DNA of 64,000 nucleotides, taken from Linanthus parryae. Its lineage: Eukaryota; Streptophyta; Magnoliopsida; Ericales; Polemoniaceae. The position numbers and the translations under genes are program-made. Shown here one piece after another: positions 34,140 to 44,676 of the stretch (position 1 is the stretch's first letter; every line of letters starts with the position of its first letter). The notes under the pieces were generated by a model. That model saw nothing but the letters and a program-made list of their open reading frames with translations. It was not told the origin of the DNA and did no database searches. Location: the NCBI GenBank assembly GCA_023055425.1, contig JALGPY010000002.1, forward strand, positions 155,693,345-155,757,344, in the 5' to 3' direction.

Positions 34140-37100
34140 GTCGTTTATTTTTTTTTGAAGAAAACACAGTTTTATAAATCTGCGTTGTTTGGGCTTGGGC
34201 TATAGCCCATTACATCATTACTAAACAATTTCGAAAGAAACTCGGGTAGTGGGTGGCACCATCTAGAAACGGTTCCGTCTTCCAGGGCCTTCCGTGCCAT
34301 CTCATGCGTACAACTGTTACTCGCTCTTGGGATGTGTCGTGTCATTACTTCCGTATCGATTGCAGTGAGGGACCTTATCTCTTCCACTGTCTTTCCCCAT
34401 TCCGACGCATTTGTCGTCTCTCCATGACCATGAATCTCTCTCTCCAATTCTCGAGCTAGAACAGATGAATCTGTTTCTAGCAAGAGCTTGGTGAGTCCTT
34501 TGTTAATGGCTTCCTCTATCCCCAATTTGAGGCCTTCGGCTTCTGCTTCTAACGCCGATGATCTAAAGGGGATTGGGGTTGCTTTTCCGGCGATGATGAT
34601 CCCTCTACAGTCGTGTAAAACGATACCCACCGCGGCCCTCTTCCGACGGGGGTTCCACGCTGCGTCGGAGGTTACCGACGTCCAGCCAGCTGGCAGCAAA
34701 GGCCGTTTCGGTTCCGGTGAGGTGCAGATCTGAGCCGGAGGGGGGTCAGACTCCCGTTGCATGTGTGATTTAGCCACAGATAAGTAGCTCTTTGCTTCAT
34801 CTACCTCTATTTCTGGTGATTTTCTTCTATTTTCGAAGATTAATCCATTACGGTGCTTCCAGATTGCCCAGATTCCTGCTACCAAATTTTCTCTGACTTC
34901 ATTATTGCTTTCCAAAAAAGACTGTTGGAAACCAGGTTTGGAAGGATCCAGTCATCTTTCTCCGGGTTTCTGGGTTTAGCAGAAGATCCCAGATTTGAGA
35001 TGAGGGTTTGCAGTCAGTAAAGATGTGGGATTCGGTTTCCACTCCACAGTTACACATCGGGCACTTTTGTGTGACATTCATACCCCTGAGATGGAGATTT
35101 GACCTCACTGGTAATGCTTTCTGTAAACCCCTCCAAATTGTAAAAAGCAATCTCTTTGGCACTTTTAGTTTCCAAAGTGACTCCCACAGGTTCGTATTGG
35201 GTTCTGATTGTTCTCCAAAACTTGTCTTTGCTTTTCTGTTTTCGAGCTCTTTTGCAAGCTCGTAACCACTCTTCACCGTATACTGCCCCGATTCTGTGAA
35301 ATGCCAAATTAAACGATCTGGGATGTCTATTGTTGGGATCTTGATTCTGCAGATTTCTTCAACATCTTCTTTCCAGAAGACCGTGTTTAATTTTATCATG
35401 TCCCAGTCTCGATCTTCCGTAAATAAATCTGCAATCTTAATCTGGTAGTTATTGCCTGCAGGAGTCATAGGTTTGAAGTTGTGTGGCCTCAACAGCCACG
35501 GATCTTTGAAGGCTTTAAGGTTTTGGCCATTCCCTAACCTCCACCGGCAACCTTTCATCACCAGATCCTTCGCTGAAAGGACACTCTTCCAAAGATAAGA
35601 ACTTCTCTTGTCACTTTTAGCTTCCAAAATACCCGTGTTTGCATAATATTTGTGTCGCAGTACTCTTGAATGCAGTGAGTGAGGATTCAATAAGAGTCGC
35701 CAAAATTGCTTGCCTAACATGGCTTTGTTGAAATTTTGCAGATCTCTAAGGCCAATACCTCCCTCTTTCTTTGACCTTGAGAGCCTATCCCAGGACATCC
35801 AGTGCATCCTTCGGGTTTTCTCGTCACCACCCCACCAGAAACGAGCGATGGAAGCTTCAATCCTTTTTAATAACCCTTCAGGTAATTGAAAACAACTCAT
35901 AGTGTAGGTTGGGATTGATTGGATGACTGCTTTAATCAAAATTTCCTTACCTGCTGGGCTTAGAAATTTTTCCATCCAGTTCTTGAACTTATTTTGAACA
36001 CGATCTGCTAGATGTTGAAACTTAGCCATTTTTTTCCGTCCAATGTCTGTTGGCAGGCCCAGGTATTTGTCGTGCAGTTGCTCTGTTTTGACCCCGATTA
36101 GACTGCTGAGTTCTCCCCTTCTAGCCGCCGGGACATTGCTAGAGTAGACTGCGGCGGACTTGTCCAAATTTATTTGCTGTCCAGTAGCTTCCTCATAATG
36201 TTGTAAAATAGTAGCGAGATAGGTGATTTGTTCTGTATTAGCCTCCGTAAAAAGGAGGCTATCATCCGCAAAGAAGAGGTGGGAGACCCTCGGGCCCCCT
36301 CTCGAAGCGGCTATCACTGTAATATTATTATTTTCCATAGCTGTCGTGAGCGAACGAGAGAGAACTTCCCCACATAATAGGAACATATACGGTGAGATGG
36401 GACACCCCTGACGAAGCCCCCGCTTGGGCATAATCGATCCCACACAATGTCCCTTAAAAGAGAATGAAAAGGAGGTCGTAGAAATGCAGTCGAGAACTAG
36501 ATTTATCCATTTAGGACCAAATCCTAGTTTAGACAGAACCTTCTTGACAAACTTCCATTCAACCCGATCGTACGCTTTACTGATGTCAATCTTGAGGGCC
36601 ATAAAACCTTTCCTTCCTTTAATCCGGTGCTTCATTGAGTGGAGTAGCTCAAAAGCAGTAATAATGTTGTCTGTAATCAGTCTCCCGGGGACGAAAGCAC
36701 TCTGGCTTTCAGAGATAATAAACGGTAGAATCGTTTTGGAACCGGTTTGCCATCGTCTTAGCAACCAGTTTGTAGATGACCGTACAAAGGCTAATCGGCC
36801 GCAAATCCGAAGGTTTTCGAACTTGTTTCACTTTCGGAATTAAGGCAAGAACGGTGTGGTTGAAGGTTTTCACGCTTTCTTCGCCATTGAGGATTCTGAG
36901 AACACAACCACCCACCTCTTCCCCAATCAAATGCCAATATTTCTGAAAAAACAAGGCTGGGAAACCGTCAATTCCCGGCGCTTTAAGAGGCGCCATTTGT
37001 TTGAGGCTGGCCTCCACTTCATCTATTGTGTAGGCCTGTTCCATAAAGTTTCTTTGGGCTGATGTAATGCCCTCATGAATATAATCAGTCATCCTATCTA

Positions 37101-37893
37101 TCTGCTCATCAGAGGGATTAGAAGACTGAAAAATATTATCAAAATGAGACGTGAGGATATTCAATACCTCGGTATCTTCCGTTCTCCATGTTCCGTCTGA
37201 ATCTTCTAGGCCACGGATGGTGTTCCTAGATTTTCTGGCCGAAGCTTTCTGGTGAAAGAAAGCAGTATTTCTATCACCAAGTTTAAGCCACTGGACCCGT
37301 GCCCTCTGCTTCCAAAAGTCCTCTTCTTGTTCCAACAGTATATTAAGTTCCTCTTTGGCCTTACGCAATTTGTACTCATTCTGAGTATTTGAGTTTTCCC
37401 TGTCAAGAGATTTTATCTCCTTCTTCAATCTCTTTATTTTGGTTTTGATGCTCCCAAAGGTCTTCCCACTCCACGTTCGGAAATTGCTTGCGTTAATCCG
37501 CAGATTAGTAGCGATGGTGGAGCTGCAGCCACCCTTAATCCAGTGGCTGGCGATTTGTCTTTCACAATCTTCATGATGAGTCCAAAAGGCCTCAAAATGA
37601 AATCTTTTTTCTCCCAGGTTTGCTGCCGTAGTACGAGGTTCATCAATACGCAGCTCTAGAGGTCTGTGGTCAGAGATCGAGGCAACCAGATGAGTTACCC
37701 TTGCATTTCCATAAATGGATCTCCATTTGCGATTCGCGACTGCCCGATCCAGGCGTTCTTTGATATTACCATCAGCTTCTTGGTTGTTATTCCAGGTGTA
37801 GGGGTTACCCGTGAATCCCAGATCCGCCAGCCCGCTAAACAGTTGTTTATTAAACTGTTGTATTAACCAATATTCCTACTAGTGTTTGATTAA
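34140..37893 (-). mobile_element. L1-type LINE with RNase H, 5'-truncated, minus strand
   Basis: It contains the end of the endonuclease, reverse transcriptase, a Cys/His zf-RVT segment and RNase H in ORF2 order. A 3' untranslated stretch of only about 15 bases and a poly-A (poly-T on plus, 34147-34156) follow. ORF1 and most of the endonuclease are missing, as usual for incomplete reverse transcription. Only about two frameshifts interrupt the coding region, so this is a comparatively young copy. Confidence 0.92.
34172..37866 (-). pseudogene. LINE ORF2: endonuclease C-term, RT, zf-RVT, RNase H
   Basis: From 37866 one frame runs through 'SISDHRPLEL', the last endonuclease motif, and on to 36709 with 'QMAPLKAPGIDGFPALFFQK' and '[20 protein letters not shown]'. 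After a frameshift near 36740, 34902-36764 (620 codons) gives the RT palm: '[17 protein letters not shown]', '[17 protein letters not shown]', '[14 protein letters not shown]' and the catalytic 'FFADDSLLF'. '[18 protein letters not shown]' (zf-RVT) follows. A second frameshift leads to RNase H (34172-34915) with 'TSDAAW', 'SSALEAEAEGLKLG', 'LLETDS' and 'RHIPRASNS'. The ORF nicks target DNA and copies its own RNA onto the nicked end. Confidence 0.92.
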
Positions 37894-38911
37894 TGTTTTG
37901 AAACATAAGTGATGCAAGGATCTTTTTACTTTTTTTTTATGAACTTAACTCTATCTAGTAGATGAACTACGTATCGTTCGCTTGATTTGCAATATATTAA
38001 TTAAAGATTTATTTGGTAACTCGGTAATTTTTAGTCGGTAAATTTGATACAAACACTTAGGTGTATCGATCACTCGGTAACTCAAGATCGTTGACTATGA
38101 ATGTAGTAGAACAGAATTAGTAACAATTGGCTAGGTTTACGCAGCTACTTGGTATTTCAGGGTTAGCTAACGTTAGACAAAGATGTAATTGCTTGAGAAA
38201 TCAGATCTGCAACACTGCTCGTTTGAGAAATTACCTGCAGCAGTGTTTCATAGGTCATTGTGAATTTCCAAAAATAACTCTATTAACCAACGCAGAGTCC
38301 TAGTGCCTTCCCATATTCAAAACTTTGTCAATCAGTATGCTCAGTTTATCATTGCAGTTATTTGTTTATATTAATTTCATCATTTTTAGCTCGTAGAATA
38401 AAACCTACTATTTTCCCACTTTTGGATATTCACAATAATCGATTGAAACTTAGTCATGTGGGTGTGACAAAACCCATACTTTCCATATTATTACTGCACA
38501 CAACGAACGTGCACTTGTGGTATGAGCGTGTCAGTACCTACCGGCCACATTCTTGTCCGTTACAAAACCTCAATAAAATATCGCGACCCTCAGTCAAACT
38601 GTAACCTTTCAAGTTGTACTAACAATGAATTCGATGTTTCTTCCTAACACTAATGTCTCATTTTAAAGTATGCACAATTCAGAACTACTCTTACTATCCT
38701 ATACGCACGCAGTACTGTGTCTTTCCATAACAACCCTAAGTCCACTAGAAATTGAGGATCATTACTTCTCGAGATGCATATAATAAGCATAGACCACAAG
38801 AAATAAGAAGGATAATCACTAAACTTTACGTTAAGATTCAATCAAAACCAGATTCTCAATCTCACAAATCAAGTTAATTCTCACCTGGATATGTCAATAA
38901 CCTAGCTTTAG
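37894..38911. other. Intergenic DNA, no gene
   Basis: AT-rich sequence without a recognisable frame. Its continuation is found after the LTR element at 40837, since that element is flanked by an exact target duplication. Confidence 0.5.
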
Positions 38912-38916
38912 AACTA

Positions 38917-39235
38917 TGATACGGGATAGTATCATTATTAATTTAGTTATTTATTTAATTATTAGTTAATGATTTATTTGTTATTATTATTATGTAATAT
39001 TTATTTATTTAGCCCGTAGAGTGGGCTTGTTAGGTTAGGGTTTAGGAGTTAATTATTTAAGCGATGTAATATTTCATTCTAATTCAGTCAATGAATAAGA
39101 ATATCAGTTCTCTCAACCCTACTCTCTCTTTTGTCTCTTCAATTCGTCTATCAATTTCTCTAAATTTCTCTTCAGTATCTCTCAATTTCTCCGTCTACCT
39201 ATCAATTCTTCTATTTTCGATACTTTTCTGTATCA
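38917..39235 (+). repeat. 5' LTR of element E
   Basis: 319 bp, TG…CA. It begins with a small palindrome (GATAC…GTATC) and ends with another ('gatacttttctgtatc', 39219-39234). A TATA-like 'tatttaag' lies at 39054. 34 bases further on is 'tcaatgaa' (39088-39095), complementary to the primer position just after the LTR. Confidence 0.93.
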
Positions 39236-39255
39236 ATTGGCGCTTTCATTGAGAG
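39236..39255 (+). other. Primer-binding position of element E (not a known tRNA)
   Basis: The LTR is followed by 'attggcgctttcattgagag'. The 8-mer TTCATTGA (39245-39252) is the exact complement of TCAATGAA in the LTR (39088-39095). Elements F and H have the same core (GYGCTTTCATTG) here. I know of no plant tRNA with this 3' end. The role as a self-priming site is inference. Confidence 0.55.
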
Positions 39256-39305
39256 CGACGGTCAAATCTTCTCTGCATCGTTCGTGTTCTCAAGCTTCAT
39301 CAACC

Positions 39306-40247
39306 ATGAATTCACCGGTCACGATGAAGGATCGTGTGGCTTCCCTGAACGACTGCATCAACAGGATGTGTCGCATAAACAAGGGATGATCAAGAACACC
39401 AACAAAACTCTTCTACGCCAACACTGCCGCTAGACCAAGAACAGCAACACATTGCCGTTGTTCCAGAACCCCCGCTGCGGAGGTCCAATCGCCGCCGCCA
39501 GCGCACGATTCTTGGCACCAGCAGTGGCCAGAGACCCAGCAGCCACCAGGGACGAATCCGCAGCAGCATCTACCGGATTTACAGTTGGGCTTCTTCCCCA
39601 CCGCCGTCCCGCTGCTCCATACTTCGCCCAGTCCACCGCCACTTCAACAAAGGGTCTGAAGCCCACCAGAAGATCCTTATTCGACAGTCCTCCTGTCATC
39701 CTTGACACCATCGTCATCACCGATCGACCAGGAGCCGCCATCATCGCCCCAATCGGCCGGCCAAAGAGCGACCTCGCTACAACAACCACCACAGGTGGTC
39801 CAGATCTCGATCGGATCACAACCACAACCAATCGGCCCCTTGGCCGACCTCCATCCAAACACCCATGGCCTCAATCACCGCCACACAGCCATGGAACTAG
39901 CTGGGAACACCCAGCCACCGACGGAACTACAACCTCCACAACGCCGCTCCGGACATCGGCCGGACCAAACCATCCTTCTACCGTCCTCTTCCCGACAATC
40001 TCCGGCCTCCAGCTCCATCCAACGACCGCCGCCAGCATCCACCGGTCCAAAGAAACCGGCGAACCAATCCCCAAAACACTGTGTTATGGCGGCGCTATTA
40101 GAGATCCCAAGCAACCGACTCGATTTAGCCGCTGGGGTGGGTTCGGCTTCAACAGGGCTCGATTTAGCCGTGAGCTACGTATCATCTCAGCTTGAGCTGC
40201 CTTGGATCGGCTTCCTTCTGGCATGGACTGAGTCGTGGGCTCTTTGA
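39306..40247 (+). pseudogene. Gag-like/Pro-Gln-rich ORF of element E
   Basis: One frame runs from an ATG at 39306 to the stop at 40247 (314 codons) and is broken by only two TGA codons (near 39387 and 39654). It starts 'MNSPVTMKDRVASLNDCINR', then becomes very rich in Pro, Gln and Ser ('WPETQQPPGTNPQQHLPD', 'LQQPPQVVQISIGSQPQPIG'), and ends in a more hydrophobic tail ('VSSQLELPWIGFLLAW'). Elements F and H encode comparable short N-termini followed by P/Q-rich tracts. A chromovirus Gag N-terminus is possible, but no Gag capsid domain or zinc knuckle remains. Longer overlapping frames here (39452 plus; 39430 minus) are weaker choices by composition. Confidence 0.55.
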
Positions 40248-40493
40248 CGGCTCCAAGTGAGCCAGAAAATTATTTTTGCCCTATTTTTGAGCCGCCACTC
40301 CAAATTTTCAAACCCCAGACTCTTTCCTAGGGTTTCGCCCTCCCAAACCAGATTATGGCATCCGTTTTTAAAATATTTGGCCTCCAAATTAATGTTCTCA
40401 AGCTTGTTCGACGGCAATTCGATCCGGGAAAGAATATTGAAGACTTTTTCCACACCCACCTTAAGGGAAATGTGGTTTTTAAGGGTGGGAGAG

Positions 40494-40831
40494 TGATACG
40501 GGATAGTATCATTATTAATTTAATTATTTAGTTAATTACTAGTTAATGATTTATTTGTTATTATTATTATTATGTAGTATTTATTTATTTATCGCGTTGA
40601 GTAGGCCCGTTAAGTTAGGGTTTGGGAGTTTATTATTTAAGCAATATAGTATTTCATTCTAATTCAGTCAATGAATAAAAATATCAATTCTCTCAACCCG
40701 ACTCTCTCTTTTGTCTATTCAATTCGTCCATCAATTACTCTAAATTTCTCTTCAATATCTCTAAATTTCTCCGCCTACCTATCAATTCTTCTATCTATCA
40801 ATTCTTCTATTTTCGATACTTTTCCGTATCA
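40494..40831 (+). repeat. 3' LTR of element E
   Basis: 338 bp. It differs from the 5' LTR mainly by an extra copy of 'ctatcaattcttctat' near 40792-40808 and a few substitutions, so the insertion is moderately young. Confidence 0.93.
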
Positions 40832-40836
40832 AACTA

Positions 40837-41186
40837 CCACTTCAATGTCAAAGGAACCACAAAGTAAATTCAATCCATCACGAAACCGTATCAATAATTC
40901 TGAAATGACTTCTCACACCCTTAGGTTCACCATAGAACTTAGTATAGTGTTTACCTACACATAGTGATGCTAGGTAAACCAAGCTCTCCATAACAATGGG
41001 AGAAAAGGGAAAAGTAGATCAAAGTGATGATTCCTTGCCCTCAAATGGCTCCCAAGCCACTCCCGTAGGTCCCATATGATGAGTGATCTCCAAGATACAC
41101 TTTTTGGTCCTATTAGACATCTTTTGTACGTTTCCAAGTAAAACTCCTCAATATTTGCATTCAGCCCCCGCTTGTTTGTACCCAGA
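40837..41186. other. Intergenic DNA between elements E and G
   Basis: The first part continues the sequence interrupted by element E. 40970-41186 has an open minus-strand frame ('NIEEFYLETYKRCLIGPKS') of unknown identity. It may continue the LINE-like RNase H fragment found on the other side of element G (43925-44330). Confidence 0.35.
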
Positions 41187-41191
41187 TCTAC

Positions 41192-41524
41192 TGATACAGA
41201 TGTGCATCCATTAGGCAACATGGGCCCGAGGCGTGGACAACGAACGCGACCTCCTCCGTCATATTTCACATATTATGGTAACGCGTAGACCAAATTTGTT
41301 TTGTTATTTTATAGCATTTTATATAATTTTGTATTGTTATGAGGAGGGTAGTGATCGTTAGTTAAGTTAGGGGGAGGTAGGTGTATTTTATTTAAACTTC
41401 GTCTATTAAAAATGATGTGCGTAGGTTCTTGTTTATCATCGTGAACAAGACATTTTGTGTGTTGGGTTAAAAACCCTCGTGTTTGTGGGTGTTTTGTGCC
41501 CAAATGATAGCAAACTTGCTATCA
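41192..41524 (+). repeat. 5' LTR of element G
   Basis: 333 bp, starting TGATAC and ending in the near-perfect palindrome 'tgatagcaaacttgctatca' (41505-41524). The next bases, 'agtgatgctttcatcctg', stand at the primer position and resemble those of E, F and H. Confidence 0.9.
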
Positions 41525-41559
41525 AGTGATGCTTTCATCCTGATTCACAATCCAACTGG

Positions 41560-43180
41560 TTGAATCATGTCGAACTAAGCCGTAATTACCCTTGAATCGC
41601 TCGAAAAACTCTTTGATGAGAAGTTCACTCCCTTCAGGCTCGAATTCTAAGACACATTTTCCGCCTTCGAAAAGCGTGTGACAACCATGGAAGAATGAAG
41701 TAGTAAACCTCCAAGCCCTTGATCAAGTGCAGAGTAACAGGTGAACAGCGCCTCCAACATTGTCGCACTCAATTTCGCCGCCGAGCAGCCAACCCACCTT
41801 CTCCGCCAACAATAAACCTAAGAACTTGTCTCGATCAACCTGTTCCGGTCTGCGCTGGCAGTAGGTATGACCGTGGCTCTCCACTGGATCCAGGCCTCCA
41901 TCAGCGCCATCTAGCCATCCTCCTCCACGGAGAACCAACAGGTCACGTTGAAACCCAAAGCCCCGACCTCCAGCCGCATCTGCTCCACCGTCCTCCTACC
42001 GATTCTATGCTACAAACTCTTCAAGCCCACCAACAGCAGATGGCCGCTCTGTTTCAACCCTGCTCCGCCGCAATACTACAAGCACAACCACAAAATCCAA
42101 CCCTAACCTCGCAGACCAGACTCAATTCTAGTCGGTTCTTCCAAGGGTGCTCTTCCGTATAGTCAACCAAGTTCATTCCATTATCCCTCCAGACACGACT
42201 AGGCCCACAGTCCCGATATTGGGTGTACAGACCCAACTGCTACTGTTCACGGGCCAGCCTCCCCCACGAAACATTATTTTCTTGAGGGTTACGGTCCCAA
42301 ACACGGATCATCTACGAATGTGGGTCGCCGCTTACGGTACACAGCCACAGGGTCTTCCACCCAATTACGGAGGTCCGAAATCACATAATCACAAGTTGCG
42401 CGTTGACGCGCCCAAATTTTCATAGGCCAATCCTCACACCTGGCTATTTAAAGTCTAGCAGTATTTTTGTTATTATAATACTCCACTTGACGGTCGGCTT
42501 CAATTAGTGGGCGTGTTGTTGGACTGCGAATCTGTCGGTTGTTTTCATAGCGGCAGCGAAGTTCGGGGTTTCCTAGTTAGAACACTTTTTTTTAGAGGAG
42601 CATGGTTCTTTTTTATCCAAACTACTATCACGACTATTTTGGAAAACTTTCCAAATTAAGGTAGTCAACTACTGTTCTCGCATATCAGACAGAGTTTGAG
42701 AAGTTGTTAAATAAAGTTGGCGACCCAACATCCGATCGACAGTCTATTTCACTATTTACTTCGGGTCTTACACCTTCGCTAGAACGCGAGTTGGGATTAC
42801 GCAACCCATCATCACTACTTGAAGCATTTTCCGTGGCACTGGAATTCGAGGCAATCAGATCACCCTCCATGGTTTTTGCAATTTTCGCAGCCGCTCGACC
42901 TCACACCACTACATTGTCCCCTACTGCGCCTTCTCCAATCGCTGCGTCCACTCCACCTATTCGTCGACTTACTCTTGCGGAGGAACATGAACGTCACCGT
43001 CAGGGCCTCTGTTACAACTGCGATCAGAAGTATTTAAAGGGTCATAAGTGTGACGACAATTCTTGCTTATGGGATGCGAGGATACGGAGTAGGCGCCGTC
43101 CGACGAGTTTGTTGTTGCTGATGATGTCTTCGATTGGTATAATCTGGTCAACACTGACCAGTACTGCTCTTTGAGACTAT
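41560..43180 (+). pseudogene. Gypsy gag with zinc knuckle, element G
   Basis: The start is legible as 'FDEKFTPFRLEF' and 'FEKRVTTMEE' with stops. The capsid-type retrotransposon gag domain is spread over frames near 42400-42700 ('TPLDGRLQLVGVLLDCES'). 42704-43174 is open, with 'SDRQSISLFTSGLTPSLERE', 'LALEFEAIR'-like sequence and the knuckle 'CYNCDQKYLKGHKC'. This long-spaced knuckle is characteristic of plant Ty3/gypsy chromoviruses. The protein is inactive. Confidence 0.82.
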
Positions 43181-43194
43181 TTTGAACTGCCGCA

Positions 43195-43590
43195 GGTCAG
43201 GGTGTCTCTGTCCTAATTGACACAGGGTCCACTAACAATTCCATTCATCCAGATTTGGCTGTGTAACTTCCTCTTATGGTAACAACCTAGTTCAAAGTCC
43301 GGTTGTTAATGTCGACTTCCTTTATTGTGATAAGACGTGTTCGGTTGATATTGTGCTCCAAGGGCATAAGTTTGCGGACGAGCTATTCGCTGTGAATTTT
43401 CAGGACTACCAGATTGTTCTCGGCATGGACTGGCTCAACAAGATGGGTCGCGTGGACAATGACTACTCCAAAATTACGATGGAATTTCAGCGGGATGGTA
43501 AGCGCATAACATTTCAAGGTTTGACCGAATTTGCACTGGGTTGTCATTGGTTCTTCTTCCGCCTTGGGGACAAGGCGCTTGTTAACGGGG
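43195..43590 (+). pseudogene. Gypsy aspartic protease and Pol C-terminal remnant, element G
   Basis: 'VLIDTGSTNNSIHPDLA' (about 43210) is the protease active site (DTG). With a frameshift the reading continues as 'LQGHKFADELFAVNFQDYQI' and 'VLGMDWLNKMGRVDNDYSKI' (43353-43500), the usual chromovirus protease C-terminus. It then runs through 'KRITFQGL' directly into 'RLGDKALVNGGVDT' at the purine tract. The RT, RNase H and integrase normally between these two blocks are gone. Confidence 0.82.
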
Positions 43591-43594
43591 GAGT

Positions 43595-43921
43595 TGATAC
43601 ATATGTGAATGCATTGGGCGACACGGGTCCGAGGCATGTACAACGAACGTGACATCCTCCAGCGTATCTCACGGATTATGTTAACCCATAGTCCTAATTC
43701 GTTTTATTATATTATAGCATGTTATGTAATTTCGTATTGTTATGGGAATGGTAGTGGTCTTTAGTTAAGTTGTGGGGAGGTAGGTGTCTTTTACTTAAAC
43801 ATTGTCTATTGAAACTGATGTGCGTGGGTTCTTGCTTATCATCTTGAAGAATTTTTTTGTGTGTTGGGTTAAAACCCCTCGTGTTCGTGTGGTGTGCCCA
43901 ATTGATAGCAACTTGCTATCA
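43595..43921 (+). repeat. 3' LTR of element G
   Basis: 327 bp, ending with the same hairpin as the 5' LTR ('tgatagcaacttgctatca'). Numerous substitutions separate the two LTRs, so G is older than E. Confidence 0.9.
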
Positions 43922-43924
43922 TCT

Positions 43925-44330
43925 GCGAAGCTCATGAGAGCTCTTCTAGGTTCCTGCAGCTCGTGTGAGTTGCCTTGTAGCTCGTGTGAGCTTCCGGCAC
44001 TTTTGCGGAGTTGCTCCGACCGGCATGCATTGATTTGCAACAAATAGGAGACCTTCGGGGTTTCTCAGAATGATGTCGATATTTCCATATCGCATACTTG
44101 GGAGCCGCAAGACTTCGAAAATAGATTTAATCCAGCCTGGGTCTGGCGGTTCATATCTCTTCTCTCTCTGGCTGTGTGAAATCCCCTCGTCTTTACTGGC
44201 ATCTTCTTCTTCCAGGCTTGAAATGATCTCTTTTATGGCCGTGGGAGAATTTTTGTTCTTGGAATTAAAAGCTTGTTATTTTGGATTAACCAGATTTCCA
44301 TATAGCCCCACAAAATAGTCTCTGTTCTAC
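43925..44330 (-). pseudogene. LINE/host-type RNase H fragment (RVT_3-like)
   Basis: The minus strand reads, with stops, 'EPPDPGWIKSIFEVLR', 'MRYGNIDIILRNPEGLLFVA' and 'MPVGATPQKCRKLTRATRQL'. This follows the plant LINE RNase H pattern (P..GW.K..F, G..G.I.R...G, and the 'A.EAEA.A...GL' helix in decayed form). Catalytic residues are lost. It abuts element G, which may have inserted into it. Confidence 0.5.
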
Positions 44331-44676
44331 CTTGTTAAACTGTATGAATTTTTTGGTTCCCCAATCTGATAATTTTCAATGGTTGCTTTTGTGAAACTAC
44401 GAATTGAAAAGCCCTGCCCATATTTCTTTCGACTGCGACCATTGCATAAAACTGTAGTTGCTTGTTTCCCTCAGGTTCCCACAAAATACCTCTGCAAACT
44501 TTTGCGGCATGAAGAACGATCCCCGAGTATTATCGCGAAACAGCAAAAGCTAGCCAGATCATAATCATGGCGATTTACAACTATTAAGAAAGGCTCAGTA
44601 AGAAAAGGAAACGTAAAAATAATGCGAGAAATGCAAGAGCACAAAATAACAGATCAATAAAGACTTACTAGACTCT
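44331..44676. other. Region downstream of the F-box gene
   Basis: No protein is recognised. On the minus strand this is the 3' flank of the F-box gene; no perfect AATAAA was seen close to the stop codon. Confidence 0.4.

Larger units (their letters stand above)
38917..40831 (+). mobile_element. Element E: complete 1.9-kb non-autonomous Ty3/gypsy-derived LTR element
   Basis: LTRs 38917-39235 and 40494-40831, exact target duplication 'aacta' (38912-38916 and 40832-40836), and purine tract 'aagggtgggagag' (40481-40493). The internal part is 1258 bp and holds one broken Pro/Gln-rich frame (39306-40247). The last codons before the purine tract read 'HLKGNVVFKGGRVIR', like the C-terminus of chromovirus Pol. 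No RT, protease or integrase is present. It is structurally complete and must have been moved by another element's enzymes. Confidence 0.92.
41192..43921 (+). mobile_element. Element G: Ty3/gypsy chromovirus-like element with gag and protease only
   Basis: LTRs 41192-41524 (333 bp) and 43595-43921 (327 bp) align throughout. The flanks 'tctac' (41187-41191) and 'tctgc' (43922-43926) differ at one base and look like a worn target duplication. A purine tract ('aacgggggagt', 43584-43594) precedes the 3' LTR. Inside are degenerate gag with zinc knuckle and aspartic protease. Pol then jumps straight to the terminal 'RLGDKALVNGGVDT', so RT, RNase H and integrase were deleted. Confidence 0.9.

Noticed and set aside
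36223..36843. Plus-strand frames 36223-36411 and 36424-36843
   Set aside because: Antisense to the LINE reverse transcriptase with no domain of their own.
39430..39858. 142-codon minus-strand Gly/Val/Ala-rich frame in element E (also 39452-40195 plus)
   Set aside because: Composition is what the GC-rich P/Q repeat gives in other frames. The frame of 39306-40247 matches the pattern of related elements better.
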